Shown: piece after piece, positions 16,474-25,904 of the stretch
Position numbering within the stretch: position 1 is the first letter of the stretch
Layout of the letters: each line of letters opens with the position of its first letter
Source of the DNA: Clostridiales bacterium
GTDB lineage: Bacteria > Bacillota > Clostridia > Christensenellales > UBA1242
Direction: 5' to 3'
Length of the DNA: 54,435 nucleotides
Assembly (NCBI GenBank): GCA_015069395.1
Contig: SVIR01000008.1
Coordinates: 1 to 54,435, forward strand
Made by a program: the position numbers and the translations under genes
The notes under the pieces: model-generated
Databases searched by the model: none
What the model was told of the DNA's origin: nothing
Seen by the model: the letters and a program-made list of their open reading frames with translations, nothing else

Positions 16474-17763
16474 ATGAGTAGTGGAAAGAAAATCTTTAAT
16501 TTAAGTTCGATTTCGATTATTGCGTGTGAATGTTTGCAAGCAGTAGTTTGTATTTTTGTCGATTTGTTTTTTATTTCGAGAATATTAAACAATCCTTTTG
16601 CTTCTGTCGGTTCAAACATAATAAATATAGGCCTATTTTATATTATAAATTATACGATGGTTGGTCTTTTTTATCTCGTTTCGGGACATCTGTTAAAACG
16701 AATAAACAAAAGTATTTTTGTATCTGTTGGATCAATTATTTTGACTTTGGTTGTGTTGATAGTTTACTTAATGGGTGACGATGTATTAAACCACATACCG
16801 TTGTTGGGTGTAATTTATGGTTTAGCCCTAGGCTTTTTCTCTGCAGGTTTTCACGGTTTGACAGGAGAGACGATAAGCAGTAAACATCAAGTACGATTTT
16901 TTGCTGTAAAAAAAGGTGTTTATCAACTTACATACATTATCTTTCCAGTAACTTTGGGATTGATTATTGACAAACTCAACTTCTCATTTATGCTCATAAT
17001 ACTTTTGGTTATATGTGTCCTTCTTGTAATGTTTTCATTTTTTATTAGACCAAAGAAATCTTTTGGTCAAACTTTTAATTTGATTAAGTTTGCACGACAT
17101 TTAAAACAAAATAAAGAAGAAACAAAACCTTTGTTTTTGGTCTATGTAAGCAATTTCTTTAGAGGAGCATCTTTTGATTGTTTCACAACATTGATCACCA
17201 TTTTTGTTATGAGTACGTTCAAATCGAACACGTCTCTGGGTATGTTTCAGTCAATATTTACTGCTTGTTCGCTTTTGACAATGGTATTCTATTTGAAGTA
17301 TTATCGTAAAAAACGTGCAACAAAATTTATTTTGCCAACAATAATTTTGGTGGCCTGCACAGTTATATCAATTTTGATCGCAACAAACGAAACCACTATT
17401 ATTTGTTTCTATGCTATTTATTCTACTTTAAATGTAATTTTGATGTCAATTTCCGACTCTAGAAGAGCTGGGGTAATAAGAGTTTTGTCGCTCCATTCGC
17501 ATATTTTAGAAAGCAATACTTTCAGTGAGTTGTTTTTATGGCTGGGAAGAATTATATCGTCTAGCTTAATTATTTTGGCAGGCTTTTTGGATAGTTATTT
17601 ATCGACAGATATGTTGTTCTTAAAGATTGTTCTTGGTATTGTTGCAATATTCTATATTTTCTATGGAATTTCACTGATTTGGGTAGAAAAAGCATTGATT
17701 AAGCAGGACGAAGAATTTAAAAAAGTCCATATAAATGAAGTTGTTGAAAAAAATGAGGATTAA
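16474..17763 (+). CDS. MFS-type membrane transporter
   Basis: About 429 residues with around 12 hydrophobic segments in two halves separated by a basic cytoplasmic loop (near FNLIKFARHLKQNKEE). This is the layout of the major facilitator superfamily. The substrate is not evident. Three in-frame ATGs lie close together (16453, 16468, 16474). The first touches its TAGGAG directly, while AAGGA lies 7 nt before 16474, so I chose the last. The gene has its own promoter and a terminator overlapping the stop codon. Confidence 0.72.
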   Translation: MSSGKKIFNLSSISIIACECLQAVVCIFVDLFFISRILNNPFASVGSNIINIGLFYIINYTMVGLFYLVSGHLLKRINKSIFVSVGSIILTLVVLIVYLMGDDVLNHIPLLGVIYGLALGFFSAGFHGLTGETISSKHQVRFFAVKKGVYQLTYIIFPVTLGLIIDKLNFSFMLIILLVICVLLVMFSFFIRPKKSFGQTFNLIKFARHLKQNKEETKPLFLVYVSNFFRGASFDCFTTLITIFVMSTFKSNTSLGMFQSIFTACSLLTMVFYLKYYRKKRATKFILPTIILVACTVISILIATNETTIICFYAIYSTLNVILMSISDSRRAGVIRVLSLHSHILESNTFSELFLWLGRIISSSLIILAGFLDSYLSTDMLFLKIVLGIVAIFYIFYGISLIWVEKALIKQDEEFKKVHINEVVEKNED

Positions 17764-17776
17764 CCTCATTTTTTTA
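17750..17776 (+). terminator. Intrinsic terminator overlapping the MFS stop codon
   Basis: AATGAGG and CCTCATT arms with the TAA stop in the loop, followed by a T7 run. Confidence 0.8.
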
Positions 17777-17815
17777 TCTGTCGATTTAAAATATCGTGCT
17801 TTTTAAATTTATTGG

Positions 17816-17844
17816 TTTACATTTTTTTTGTTTTGATATATAAT
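17816..17844 (+). promoter_or_regulatory. Sigma-A promoter of prfB
   Basis: TTTACA (17816-17821), 17-bp spacer, TATAAT (17839-17844), with a leader of about 20 nt and a GAGGTG ribosome site. Confidence 0.72.
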
Positions 17845-17870
17845 AAATTGAAAATTTTTTGAGGTGTTTT

Positions 17871-18978
17871 ATGATATTAGATATTCAAAAAGAAAAACTT
17901 TCTGGGTTGACAGAAGAATATGATTTTATCAAGGAGTGTCTTTGACCCAGAAAGTCTTAAAATTAAAATTGAAGAATTGAAAGAATTGCAACTAAAAGAT
18001 GGATTTTTCAACGATCCTAAGCAAGTTTCAAAAGTTGGAAGAGAACTGAAATCTTGTGAACATAAATTAGAAAAAGTTTTGCATTTGAAGACCCAAATTG
18101 AAAACTGCGAAGCAAGCATTGAGCTTTTGGAAGAAATCGAAGATGATTCAATTTTCGCTGAATTGTGTTTGACCTTAGAAAGTTTGGAAAAAGAAGTCGA
18201 AGGGGCAAAACTTGAGACTTTGCTTTCTGGAAAATATGACGACTATAATGCAATTTTAACATTACACGCAGGGGCTGGTGGAACAGAGGCTCAAGACTGG
18301 ACAGAAATGCTTTATAGAATGTATACAATGTATGCAGAAAAGAATGGTTTTAAAATTAAGGTGTTGGACGTTTTAGATGGTGAAGAAGCCGGAATAAAAT
18401 CAATTACATTTTTAGTTTCGGGCGAATATGCTTATGGATATTTAAAAGCAGAAAAGGGGGTTCATAGACTTGTAAGAATTTCTCCTTTTGATTCAAATGC
18501 TCGCAGGCATACAAGCTTTGCAAGTTTGGAAGTTATGCCTGAAATCGACGATGCCCCAGATATTATAATACGCCCTGAAGACTTAAAAGTCGACACTTTT
18601 AGAGCCTCTGGAGCCGGTGGGCAACACGTAAACAAGACTGAATCTGCAATCAGAATTACACACGTGCCAACGGGAATCATTGTGGCTTGCCAAACAGAGC
18701 GTTCGCAAATTCAAAACAGAGAAACTGCAATGAAAATGCTCTATTCAAAACTTGTTGAAAAGCAAGAACTTGAAGAAATGGAGAAGCTTGCTTCCATTAG
18801 GGGAGATCTGAAAAAAATTGAGTGGGGAAGTCAAATTCGATCTTATGTATTTTGTCCTTACACATTGGTTAAGGATCACAGAACCAATTTTGAAAACAGT
18901 GATGTTCAGGCTGTAATGGACGGAAATATTCAAGAGTTTATAAACGAATATTTGAAAAGGACGAGTGTTAAAAATTGA
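17871..18978 (+). CDS. prfB: Peptide chain release factor 2, with programmed +1 frameshift
   Basis: RF2 releases finished proteins at UGA and UAA codons. The gene is two frames: codons 1-24 from ATG 17871, an in-frame TGA at 17943-17945, then the +1 frame to 18978. Skipping one T at CTT-TGA-C joins them, giving about 369 residues. The stop-codon-reading tripeptide SPF (in [15 protein letters not shown]) marks RF2 rather than RF1, and the catalytic GGQ is in [15 protein letters not shown]. The end overlaps the TTG start of tsaD. Autoregulation is well established for this family: low RF2 favours the shift. Confidence 0.97.
17931..17946 (+). promoter_or_regulatory. prfB: prfB programmed +1 frameshift site
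   Basis: AAGGAG (17931-17936), an internal Shine-Dalgarno-like stimulator, is followed by CTT-TGA-C (17940-17946). This matches the classic RF2 autoregulatory arrangement including the 3-nt spacing. Confidence 0.95.
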
Positions 18979-20035
18979 GAAATTATTTAAATGACGCAAA
19001 GGAAAAGTTTGAAAGTTTGAAGCACAAAGAGAAGGTGCTTATTCTTTCTATTGAGTCTTCTTGTGACGAAACCTCTGTTGCATTGGTAGAAAATGGTCGC
19101 AAAGTCCTAGCAAATGTTGTTTCTTCTCAAATTGACATTCACAAACAGTTTGGAGGAGTGGTTCCGGAAGTGGCTTCAAGAAATCACATAAAAAATATTT
19201 CTGGAGTAATGGAAGAAGCTTTGGCAGTTGCTGGAAAGGCCTTGCAAGACATTGATGCCATAGCCGTGACTTATGGTGCAGGGCTTGTGGGAGCTTTGCT
19301 TGTAGGAGTGAATTTTGCAAAAACTCTGGCTTATTCTTTGAACGTTCCACTTTTGGCAGTTTCTCACATTCATGGTCATATTGGGGCAAATTATATCTCT
19401 CATTTAGATCTTGTGCCACCTTTTTTGTGTTTGATGGTAAGTGGTGGACATACAGCAATTGTTGAAGTACAAGATTATTGCAAATATAATCTTGTAGGCT
19501 CAACCGTAGACGATTCAGTAGGTGAGTGCTTTGATAAAGTTGCTCGTGTTTTGGGCTTGTCTTATCCAGGTGGCCCAAATATTGACAGATTGGCAAAATC
19601 AGGACAAAACAATGTTAAATTCAATTATAAATCACCACTTAAAGACACCTTAAATTTTTCGTTTAGTGGATTGAAAACTGCCGTTGTCAATTATGTGCAC
19701 AATAAAGAACAAAAACAAGAAGAATTCTCAAAAGAAGATATAGCTTGTTCATTTCAAGAACTTGCAACCGACGAACTTTGCAACAAAACTATGTTTGCTT
19801 TAGGAAGTATAATGCGAAAAACTTGGTGGTTGCAGGAGGAGTTGGGGCAAACTCTCGACTGAGAGAAAAATTGCAAAATCTTTGTGTGGAAAATGACGTA
19901 AAACTGTTTTTGCCAGATTTGAAATATTGCACCGACAATGCGGCAATGATTGGCGCAATTGCTTATTATTATATTTTATCAGGAGAGGGGCTTGCAGATC
20001 TTTCTTTGACGGCTAAACCAGTTGTAAACATCTAG
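18975..20035 (+). CDS. tsaD: tRNA N6-adenosine threonylcarbamoyltransferase TsaD, interrupted by a frameshift
   Basis: TsaD transfers threonylcarbamoyl to A37 of ANN-reading tRNAs. The first frame (18975-19862) has the N-terminal ATPase motif [10 protein letters not shown], the metal-binding HIHGH (in [13 protein letters not shown]) and [13 protein letters not shown]. The conserved continuation [20 protein letters not shown] is in the -1 frame, ending at 20035. The break is near 19803-19807; one extra A in GGAAG would restore the frame as ...ALGKYNAKNL. No slippery heptamer is present there. The start is uncertain: TTG 18975 overlaps prfB, and GTG 19035 has an AAAGAGAAGG site. The gene is normally essential, so sequencing error is possible. 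Confidence 0.85.
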
Positions 20036-20044
20036 GAGGAAATT

Positions 20045-21232
20045 ATGGAACTTTTATCACCAGCGGGTACATTTGAAAAGTTTTTGACAGGAATGCATTT
20101 TGGTGCAGATGCTTTTTATTTGGCCGGAAAGCGTTTTGGATTGAGAGCGTTTGCGGGAAATTTTACTGACGAAGAAATAGAAAAAACTGTCAAAATAGCT
20201 CATAGCAAAGGAAAAAAGGTTTATGTTACATTAAACATTATTGCTAGAGACAAAGACTTTGAGGGGTTGAAAGATTATCTTAAGTTTCTTGAAAGTGCAA
20301 AGGTAGATGCTGTAATTGTTGCTGATTTGGGGGTTTTGCAATTTGTAAGGGTTCATGCTCCGATGTTGGATGTTCATGTGAGCACTCAAGCAAATATAAT
20401 CAATTCTTATTCAGCAAACCTGATGGCAGATTTGGGAGCAAAGAGACTTGTTTTAGCAAGGGAACTATCTTTGGAAGAAATCAAAAATATTAGAAAAAAC
20501 CTCTCTCCAAAAGTGGAACTTGAAGTTTTTGTTCATGGGGCTATGTGCATGGCTTATTCTGGAAGATGTTTGCTTTCAAATTATTTGACAGGCAGAGACT
20601 CAAACAGGGGAGAATGCGTACAAGCTTGCAGATGGAAATATATGGTTAGAGAAGTCAGCCGAGAAGACGAAATGGAAGTTGAGGAAGACGAAAGAGGTTC
20701 TTACATTTTCAATTCAAAAGATATGAATATGTTGCCTTATCTCAATTTGCTTAAAGAAGCAGGAGTTGACAGTATTAAGATTGAGGGGAGAATGAAATCT
20801 TCTTATTATGTAGCAACTGTTGTAAATGCTTATCGCAGAGCTCTTGATATGTTGCCAAAGCCCCCAACAAAAGAATTGTGTGAAGAACTTATGAAAGCAA
20901 GTCATAGAAGATATACTACTGGGTTTTATCTTAACGACCCAGAAAAGCATTGCACAGAAGATTCTATGCCTGTTCAAGAAAGTGAATTTGTGGCGATTGT
21001 TTCACAGGACACAAAGGATGGTTTTGTTGAACTTGAAATGAGAAACAAATTTTCTGTTGGAGAAGAACTTGAAATTTTAAGCCCAAATGAAAAGCTTTTC
21101 AACAAAAAATTTAAAGTGTTGTCAATAAAAAATTCTGCAGGGGAAGAGGTTGATTCTGCAAAAGTTGTTCAAGAAAAGGTAGTTGTGCCTTGCAGGTTGC
21201 CTTTGAAAGCAGGAGATGTTTTAAGAAGATAA
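20045..21232 (+). CDS. Peptidase U32-family protein (TrhP/YrrO-like)
   Basis: 395 residues, U32 family. Characterised bacterial members (TrhP) act in tRNA wobble-uridine hydroxylation; others were described as collagenase-like. The U32 signature is in FVHGAMCMAYSGRCLLSNYL (about 163-183), followed by GRDSNRGECVQACRW with conserved cysteines likely to bind an Fe-S cluster. A further conserved region is IKIEGRMKS. A C-terminal beta domain follows. The ribosome site AGGAGG lies 5 nt before the ATG and 10 bases after tsaD, so the two tRNA-modification genes are likely co-transcribed. Confidence 0.9.
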   Translation: MELLSPAGTFEKFLTGMHFGADAFYLAGKRFGLRAFAGNFTDEEIEKTVKIAHSKGKKVYVTLNIIARDKDFEGLKDYLKFLESAKVDAVIVADLGVLQFVRVHAPMLDVHVSTQANIINSYSANLMADLGAKRLVLARELSLEEIKNIRKNLSPKVELEVFVHGAMCMAYSGRCLLSNYLTGRDSNRGECVQACRWKYMVREVSREDEMEVEEDERGSYIFNSKDMNMLPYLNLLKEAGVDSIKIEGRMKSSYYVATVVNAYRRALDMLPKPPTKELCEELMKASHRRYTTGFYLNDPEKHCTEDSMPVQESEFVAIVSQDTKDGFVELEMRNKFSVGEELEILSPNEKLFNKKFKVLSIKNSAGEEVDSAKVVQEKVVVPCRLPLKAGDVLRR

Positions 21233-21257
21233 TTATTTAAAAGTTTTTAACTTTTTG

Positions 21258-21287
21258 TTGACGAATTGTTTTTGGTTGTGCTAACAT
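21258..21287 (+). promoter_or_regulatory. Candidate promoter of the gene at 21311
   Basis: TTGACG (21258-21263), 18-bp spacer, TAACAT (21282-21287). Confidence 0.45.
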
Positions 21288-21310
21288 TATATAGAAATTG
21301 AAGAGGAAAA

Positions 21311-21799
21311 ATGGCAAGAATAAATATAAACAATATTGAAAAGGTTGAAGGCAAATATCACTTGATGTTTGTTGAAGGCAAAAATATGGTTGAAGCTACG
21401 AAAAGCGATCTGCGTTATGTATGGTTTTCGTTGTTGTTTTTTGCTTCATTGATCTTGTTGTTTATTGTAATTTCTGGGTTAAATTTGTTTTATATAGCTT
21501 TTCTAGTTGTTTTTTTATTGTTTTTCTTGATTAGTTATGTTTTTTTAAAGTTGCAAAAAAGGGCAGGAATAAAACAGTGTATTTATGCAGTTCAAAATTC
21601 AAAATCTACTGATATTATTGCAAAACAAGCAAGCAATACAGTTGCTGGAAAATTGATTGTTCGTTCGGTATCTGGAAATATCGACAAATATGCAAAAAGA
21701 GAGAGTTTTGATTCGTTTAGACAAAGAAGAGACAAAAAGAAAAAACAAAAACACTTGACTGGAATTATAACTCAATTTGAAAAGGAAGAAAAGAAATAG
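21311..21799 (+). CDS. Small membrane protein of unknown function
   Basis: 162 residues. About 35 polar N-terminal residues are followed by two membrane helices at about 37-57 and 60-80, then a basic cytoplasmic C-terminus (RQRRDKKKKQK). I do not recognise the family. Ribosome site GAAGAGG is 6 nt upstream. It has its own promoter and a terminator overlapping its stop codon. Confidence 0.6.
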   Translation: MARININNIEKVEGKYHLMFVEGKNMVEATKSDLRYVWFSLLFFASLILLFIVISGLNLFYIAFLVVFLLFFLISYVFLKLQKRAGIKQCIYAVQNSKSTDIIAKQASNTVAGKLIVRSVSGNIDKYAKRESFDSFRQRRDKKKKQKHLTGIITQFEKEEKK

Positions 21800-21817
21800 G
21801 TTTAGGCCTATTTTTTT
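21794..21817 (+). terminator. Intrinsic terminator overlapping the stop codon
   Basis: AATAGG and CCTATT arms followed by T7; the TAG stop is within the 5' arm. Confidence 0.72.
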
Positions 21818-21827
21818 GTTTATATGC

Positions 21828-21856
21828 TTGTATTTTTTTGGTTTTTTTGATATGAT
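21828..21856 (+). promoter_or_regulatory. Promoter of alaS
   Basis: TTGTAT (21828-21833), 17-bp spacer, TATGAT (21851-21856), with a short leader to the ATG at 21881. No T-box leader is present. Confidence 0.55.
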
Positions 21857-21880
21857 TAGATATATATTTAGGAGATTATT

Positions 21881-23686
21881 ATGACTGAAAGAGAATTAAA
21901 AAATTTATGGTTTAAATTTTTTGAACAAAAAGGCTTTAAAAAGATAGATTCTGCTTCAATTATTCCTGAAAACGACCCAACTGTTTTGTTTACTACAGCA
22001 GGTATGCATCCTCTTGTTCCTTATTTGTTGGGAGAAAAACACCCTGCAGGAAATAGAATTTGCAATGTTCAACGTTGTATAAGAACAAACGACATCGACG
22101 AAGTTGGTGACGACAGTCACTTGACCTGTTTTGAAATGCTTGGAAATTGGTTTTTAGGAGATTGTCCAAAAGAAGATATGATTAAGCTTTCGTTTGAGTT
22201 TTTGACAAGCCCTCAATATCTTGGCATTCCAAAGGAGCGTTTAGCAACGACAGTTTTTGCTGGTGACGAGACTGCACCTCGTGACGATTTGGCTTACAAC
22301 ACTTGGAAAGAGTGTGGAATTGAAAAAGTTTATTTCCTCAACAAAGAAAACAATTGGTGGGCTTTGGGTGGAGGAGTAGGACCTTGTGGACCTGATACCG
22401 AAATGTTTTATGATACAGGTAAAGAGCCTTGTTGTGAAGAATGTTCACCAGCTTGTGATTGTGGAAAATATCTTGAAATTTGGAATGATGTTTTTATGCA
22501 ATATAAAGTTGAAAACGCTGGCGAAAAGGCGAATCTTCTTGCTCGTCCAAACATTGACACAGGTATGGGTCTTGAAAGAACAGTCTGTGTTTTGAATGGC
22601 ACAAAAAGCATTTATGATACAGGTGTTTTTAAAAAGGTTATTGATTTTATTGAATCAAAAGCTTCAGTAAAATATGAAGAAAACAAAAAATCTTACAGAA
22701 TCATAACTGATCATTTGCGTTCTTCTACTTTTGTTTTGGGGGACTTTAGAGGTGTTGTTCCATCAAATGTTGGACAAGGCTATGTACTTAGAAGATTTAT
22801 CCGTAGAGCTGTAAACCACGCAAGAAACATTGGATTTGACTGTAAGTATTTTGGAGATATAATTGACTTGTTTGTGGACAAGCACGGAGAAGATTATTCA
22901 GATATTGCATCTAAAAGACAATTTATTAAAGACGAGCTTGCAAAAGAAGTTGAAAAATTTTCTAAAGCTATTGAAGAAGGATATAAAGAATTTGAAAAGG
23001 TGATTAATGGAATCGAACGTCACAAGATGTTTGCTTCTCAAAAAGGTGAAACTGTTGAAAATATCCTTTCTGGAAAAGCCGTGTTTAGACTTTATGACAC
23101 TTTTGGATTTCCTCTTGAACTCACAAAAGAGTTGGCAAACGAAAGAGGTTATGAGGTAGACGAAGAAGGCTATAAAAAAGCTTTTGAAGAGCATCAAGAA
23201 AAGAGCAGATCTGCATCTGTAGGCGCTTTTAAGGGTGGTCTTGCAGACAACTCAATGGAGAGCGCAAAATTGCATACGGCTACACACTTGATTATGGCTG
23301 GACTTAGAAAAATGTTTGGTCCACAAGTTATGCAAAAAGGATCAAATATTACTCCAGAAAGACTTAGACTCGACTTTAATCTGGACCATAAAATGACTCC
23401 AGAAGAAATTGCAGAATTGCAAGATTTTGTAAACAATGCCATTGAAAGAGCTATTGACGTAACGGTTTCTGAAATGACTGTTGAAGAAGCCAAAGCATCT
23501 GGTGCAGTCGGAGTGTTCGACAGCAAATATGGTCAAGTTGTAAAGGTTTATTCAATTGGTGATGTGTCAAAAGAAATTTGTGGTGGACCTCATGCTCAAA
23601 ATACAAAAGATTTGCACCACTTGAAGATTGTTAAAGAAGAAAGTTCGGCGAGTGGCATAAGAAGAATTAAGGCGATTTTGGACTAA
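21881..23686 (+). CDS. alaS: Alanyl-tRNA synthetase, short form
   Basis: 601 residues against about 875 for standard bacterial AlaRS. The class II catalytic core is complete (FTTAGMHPLVPYL, NVQRCIRTNDIDEVG, TCFEMLGNWFLG, GPCGPDTEMFYD, TGMGLERTVCVL), and the tRNA-binding helices follow (VLRRFIRRAVNHARN). The editing-site motifs are kept: HTATH near 466 and CGGPH near 566. Missing are the beta-barrel with the usual TPFYAESGGQ motif and the whole C-terminal C-Ala/DHHA1 domain. It could be the sole AlaRS in reduced form or a second, related protein; the window cannot decide. Confidence 0.9.
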   Translation: MTERELKNLWFKFFEQKGFKKIDSASIIPENDPTVLFTTAGMHPLVPYLLGEKHPAGNRICNVQRCIRTNDIDEVGDDSHLTCFEMLGNWFLGDCPKEDMIKLSFEFLTSPQYLGIPKERLATTVFAGDETAPRDDLAYNTWKECGIEKVYFLNKENNWWALGGGVGPCGPDTEMFYDTGKEPCCEECSPACDCGKYLEIWNDVFMQYKVENAGEKANLLARPNIDTGMGLERTVCVLNGTKSIYDTGVFKKVIDFIESKASVKYEENKKSYRIITDHLRSSTFVLGDFRGVVPSNVGQGYVLRRFIRRAVNHARNIGFDCKYFGDIIDLFVDKHGEDYSDIASKRQFIKDELAKEVEKFSKAIEEGYKEFEKVINGIERHKMFASQKGETVENILSGKAVFRLYDTFGFPLELTKELANERGYEVDEEGYKKAFEEHQEKSRSASVGAFKGGLADNSMESAKLHTATHLIMAGLRKMFGPQVMQKGSNITPERLRLDFNLDHKMTPEEIAELQDFVNNAIERAIDVTVSEMTVEEAKASGAVGVFDSKYGQVVKVYSIGDVSKEICGGPHAQNTKDLHHLKIVKEESSASGIRRIKAILD

Positions 23687-23696
23687 TTGACAAAAT

Positions 23697-23725
23697 TTGT
23701 TGATTGTGTTATTATAAATTTATAA
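23697..23725 (+). promoter_or_regulatory. Sigma-A promoter of the gene at 23741
   Basis: TTGACA (23697-23702), 17-bp spacer, TATTAT (23720-23725). The leader is short, with an AAGGAG ribosome site. Confidence 0.7.
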
Positions 23726-23740
23726 TAAGGAGATACGATT

Positions 23741-25207
23741 ATGGCACAAGGACATATTAGAAAAGGTTTTTTCTTCTATTTTGGATTGTTTGTACTGGTG
23801 CTTTTTGCAGCATTTATGATTTGCTTGGTTGTTATGATGTTCAATCCAGGAAAAACCGTTTTATGGATGCAATATTTTACTGGTGACGAAACAATTTTTG
23901 TTGACGAAACCACAGACGATTCGAAATCTGCGATTAACATTGCAGATGTTGATAATGTTGTGATTGATGCTTCAATCTCAAAAGTCACTGTTGTAAAAAA
24001 CAAAGACTATGCAAATGATGGCATTTATATCATAAACAAGGCAAAAGGTTTTGCTGGGGCTAAAAGCAATGCTCAATTTTCTTATTCGGCAAAACTTGAA
24101 GGTTCTACCTTAAAGGTTTCTGTTACAGAGCCTAATGGATTTTTGTATTTGTCAAAAGATTTGGAAGTTGTTGTATTTTTGAATTCTGAGAAAAACAATA
24201 ATTTAAACCATTTAAATTTGACAGTTAAAACTGAAACGGGAAATGTTTACGTTGGAGAAACCGACACTGGAGCCAAGGCTGTTTATTTGAAAGGTTTGAA
24301 TATTTCTACTACAAAAGGAAATGTTTATTTAAGACAAAATCTCAATACTTCAGATTTGCAAAGTTTGTCAGTTAAGACGAATTCTGGAGACATCTATGCT
24401 TCAAGAGAAATTGTTGACAATGGCAAAGCAATGCTTGGGCTTGAAATTTCGTGTAATGCAAACTTTGAGACAGAAAAGGGTACAATAGCCTTTGATATTT
24501 TGAAGGCATCTGGAAAAACAATTAATATTGTTTGTGACGAAGGTATTACTGATATCTCTCGTCTTTATGCAAACGAAGTAAGAATTGCATGCTTCCAAGG
24601 GAATTTTAGATTTGGCTCGGTTTATGCAAATGTAAGCTTTAATGACTCTGCAAATACTTTGCTTGCTCCAAATCTTATCGCTGATTATATTCAAGGAAAC
24701 TTTACAATTTCTGGTGGTTCAGAAGCCAAACCAGATATCAATGTAAAAAAGATTGATGGATTGGTGAACATTGTAGCAGACAATGGTTCTGTAATTATTA
24801 AAGAGGCTGCAAGAAGCGTAGTAATTACTAGCTACGGAGCAATGAAAGTTGAGCTTATTGCGGGGGCTTCAAATACAGAACAGATTTCTATTAGAAACAA
24901 ATCGGGAGACATTAAACTTGGGTTTAAAGGCGTTGCGCTTGGAAATGTTGATGTTAAATCAGAATCTTCTAAATCCGATGTAACGATCAACTTCCTTGAC
25001 GGAGCAGTATTTACCTCTGAAGTTAAAAACTTTGACGGAAGTGCTTATGACGAAGGAAAGATTACATTAAATCTTGGTACTACAGGAAATATCTCTAAAA
25101 ATCCTTTAACCCCAAACAATCCAAGTTCTTCGGATGGTAAAATTACACTTAATATCAATGGAAAATTGACTTACAACAAATATAATTCTGCAAGTGACAT
25201 TGCTTAA
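23741..25207 (+). CDS. Membrane-anchored repetitive beta protein, DUF4097-like
   Basis: 488 residues. A membrane helix lies at about residues 12-36. The rest is a series of short beta-strand repeats of the kind NLTVKTETGNVYVGE, LNISTTKGNVYLR, SLSVKTNSGDIYAS and ISIRNKSGDIKLGF. This rhythm, an inner strand plus G-[ND]-[VI]-x-[VL], is typical of DUF4097-type beta-helix or solenoid proteins. The C-terminus has a Pro/Asn/Ser-rich segment. It probably faces outward from the membrane; function unknown. The downstream gene at 25233 may be in the same operon (25-base gap, AAAGGAGG ribosome site). Confidence 0.65.
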   Translation: MAQGHIRKGFFFYFGLFVLVLFAAFMICLVVMMFNPGKTVLWMQYFTGDETIFVDETTDDSKSAINIADVDNVVIDASISKVTVVKNKDYANDGIYIINKAKGFAGAKSNAQFSYSAKLEGSTLKVSVTEPNGFLYLSKDLEVVVFLNSEKNNNLNHLNLTVKTETGNVYVGETDTGAKAVYLKGLNISTTKGNVYLRQNLNTSDLQSLSVKTNSGDIYASREIVDNGKAMLGLEISCNANFETEKGTIAFDILKASGKTINIVCDEGITDISRLYANEVRIACFQGNFRFGSVYANVSFNDSANTLLAPNLIADYIQGNFTISGGSEAKPDINVKKIDGLVNIVADNGSVIIKEAARSVVITSYGAMKVELIAGASNTEQISIRNKSGDIKLGFKGVALGNVDVKSESSKSDVTINFLDGAVFTSEVKNFDGSAYDEGKITLNLGTTGNISKNPLTPNNPSSSDGKITLNINGKLTYNKYNSASDIA

Positions 25208-25232
25208 TTTTTAAGATGTTAAAGGAGGAAAT

Positions 25233-25766
25233 ATGAAGAAAGCAACCAATTATGAAGAAATAATCGAACAAGGAATGAGTGCAATTGATCGCTATTGGAA
25301 GAAAACAAAAGACGAGGATTTTTTGGTGGAACTTTGGCTTGTGCAGCCAACAGCATTTACTGGAAGTATGGAACAACGATATTTTAAAGTGTCTAAAGAC
25401 AGACAAAAATATTATTTTCCATCTTTAGCAAAAGCAATAGCAAAAGATCCTACTGTTTTGGATAGATTGGACAAGTTTACTCAAGCAAATGCAAGCACCT
25501 TGGGATTAATTGAAAGTAATTTTGAGGCATTTACTGGAGAACTTCTTTCAGAAGATTTAAAAGAGCTTTTGCAACTAACTATTGAACAAAGACAACTTGA
25601 AGAAGTTGCTAGGGCGACGAAACGTCAAGCTGAAGCTAACAACAAAAAGAGGGAAATACAACATCCTTCTCAACCAGAACAAAGAAGAAGAGAAGTGCCA
25701 CAATATGTTAATAATGACGGACGAATTACAAATGGTATAACCCCCGATACTGTACGTAAGTTATAA
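25233..25766 (+). CDS. Soluble protein of unknown function (177 aa)
   Basis: I do not recognise this protein. The first 80 residues contain aromatic-rich segments (IDRYWKKTKDEDFLVELWL). Residues about 110-145 look like a helical, charged segment (QRQLEEVARATKRQAEANNKK), and the tail is disordered and basic (HPSQPEQRRREVPQ). No signal peptide or membrane helix is visible. A very strong ribosome site (AAAGGAGG) and the position 25 bases after the DUF4097-like gene suggest co-transcription. It is followed by a terminator. Confidence 0.58.
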   Translation: MKKATNYEEIIEQGMSAIDRYWKKTKDEDFLVELWLVQPTAFTGSMEQRYFKVSKDRQKYYFPSLAKAIAKDPTVLDRLDKFTQANASTLGLIESNFEAFTGELLSEDLKELLQLTIEQRQLEEVARATKRQAEANNKKREIQHPSQPEQRRREVPQYVNNDGRITNGITPDTVRKL

Positions 25767-25773
25767 TTAAACA

Positions 25774-25807
25774 AAAAATACTGATAAAACCATCAGTATT
25801 TTTTTTG
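25774..25807 (+). terminator. Intrinsic terminator
   Basis: Arms AAAATACTGA and TCAGTATTTT with a short loop, followed by a T8 run. Confidence 0.85.
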
Positions 25808-25857
25808 TTTTCTTGATGTAAACATATTCAATTAGTTATATAACACTTCTTTATTTC

Positions 25858-25886
25858 TTGCCAAAATTTTTAGTTTGTTGTAAAAT
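25858..25886 (+). promoter_or_regulatory. Promoter of rmuC
   Basis: TTGCCA (25858-25863), 17-bp spacer, TAAAAT (25881-25886), about 19 nt before the ATG. Confidence 0.55.
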
Positions 25887-25904
25887 AATTCAAAAGGGGT
25901 TTAT

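Noticed and set aside
19815..19835. Programmed -1 slippage at CGA-AAA-ACT in tsaD
   Set aside because: The conserved KYNAK residues are already in the second frame before this A-run, so the shift must be earlier, near 19803-19807, where there is no slippery site.
19745..20035. Separate start for the second half of tsaD
   Set aside because: No ribosome site and the conserved TsaD text continues across the frame change, so it is the tail of one gene.
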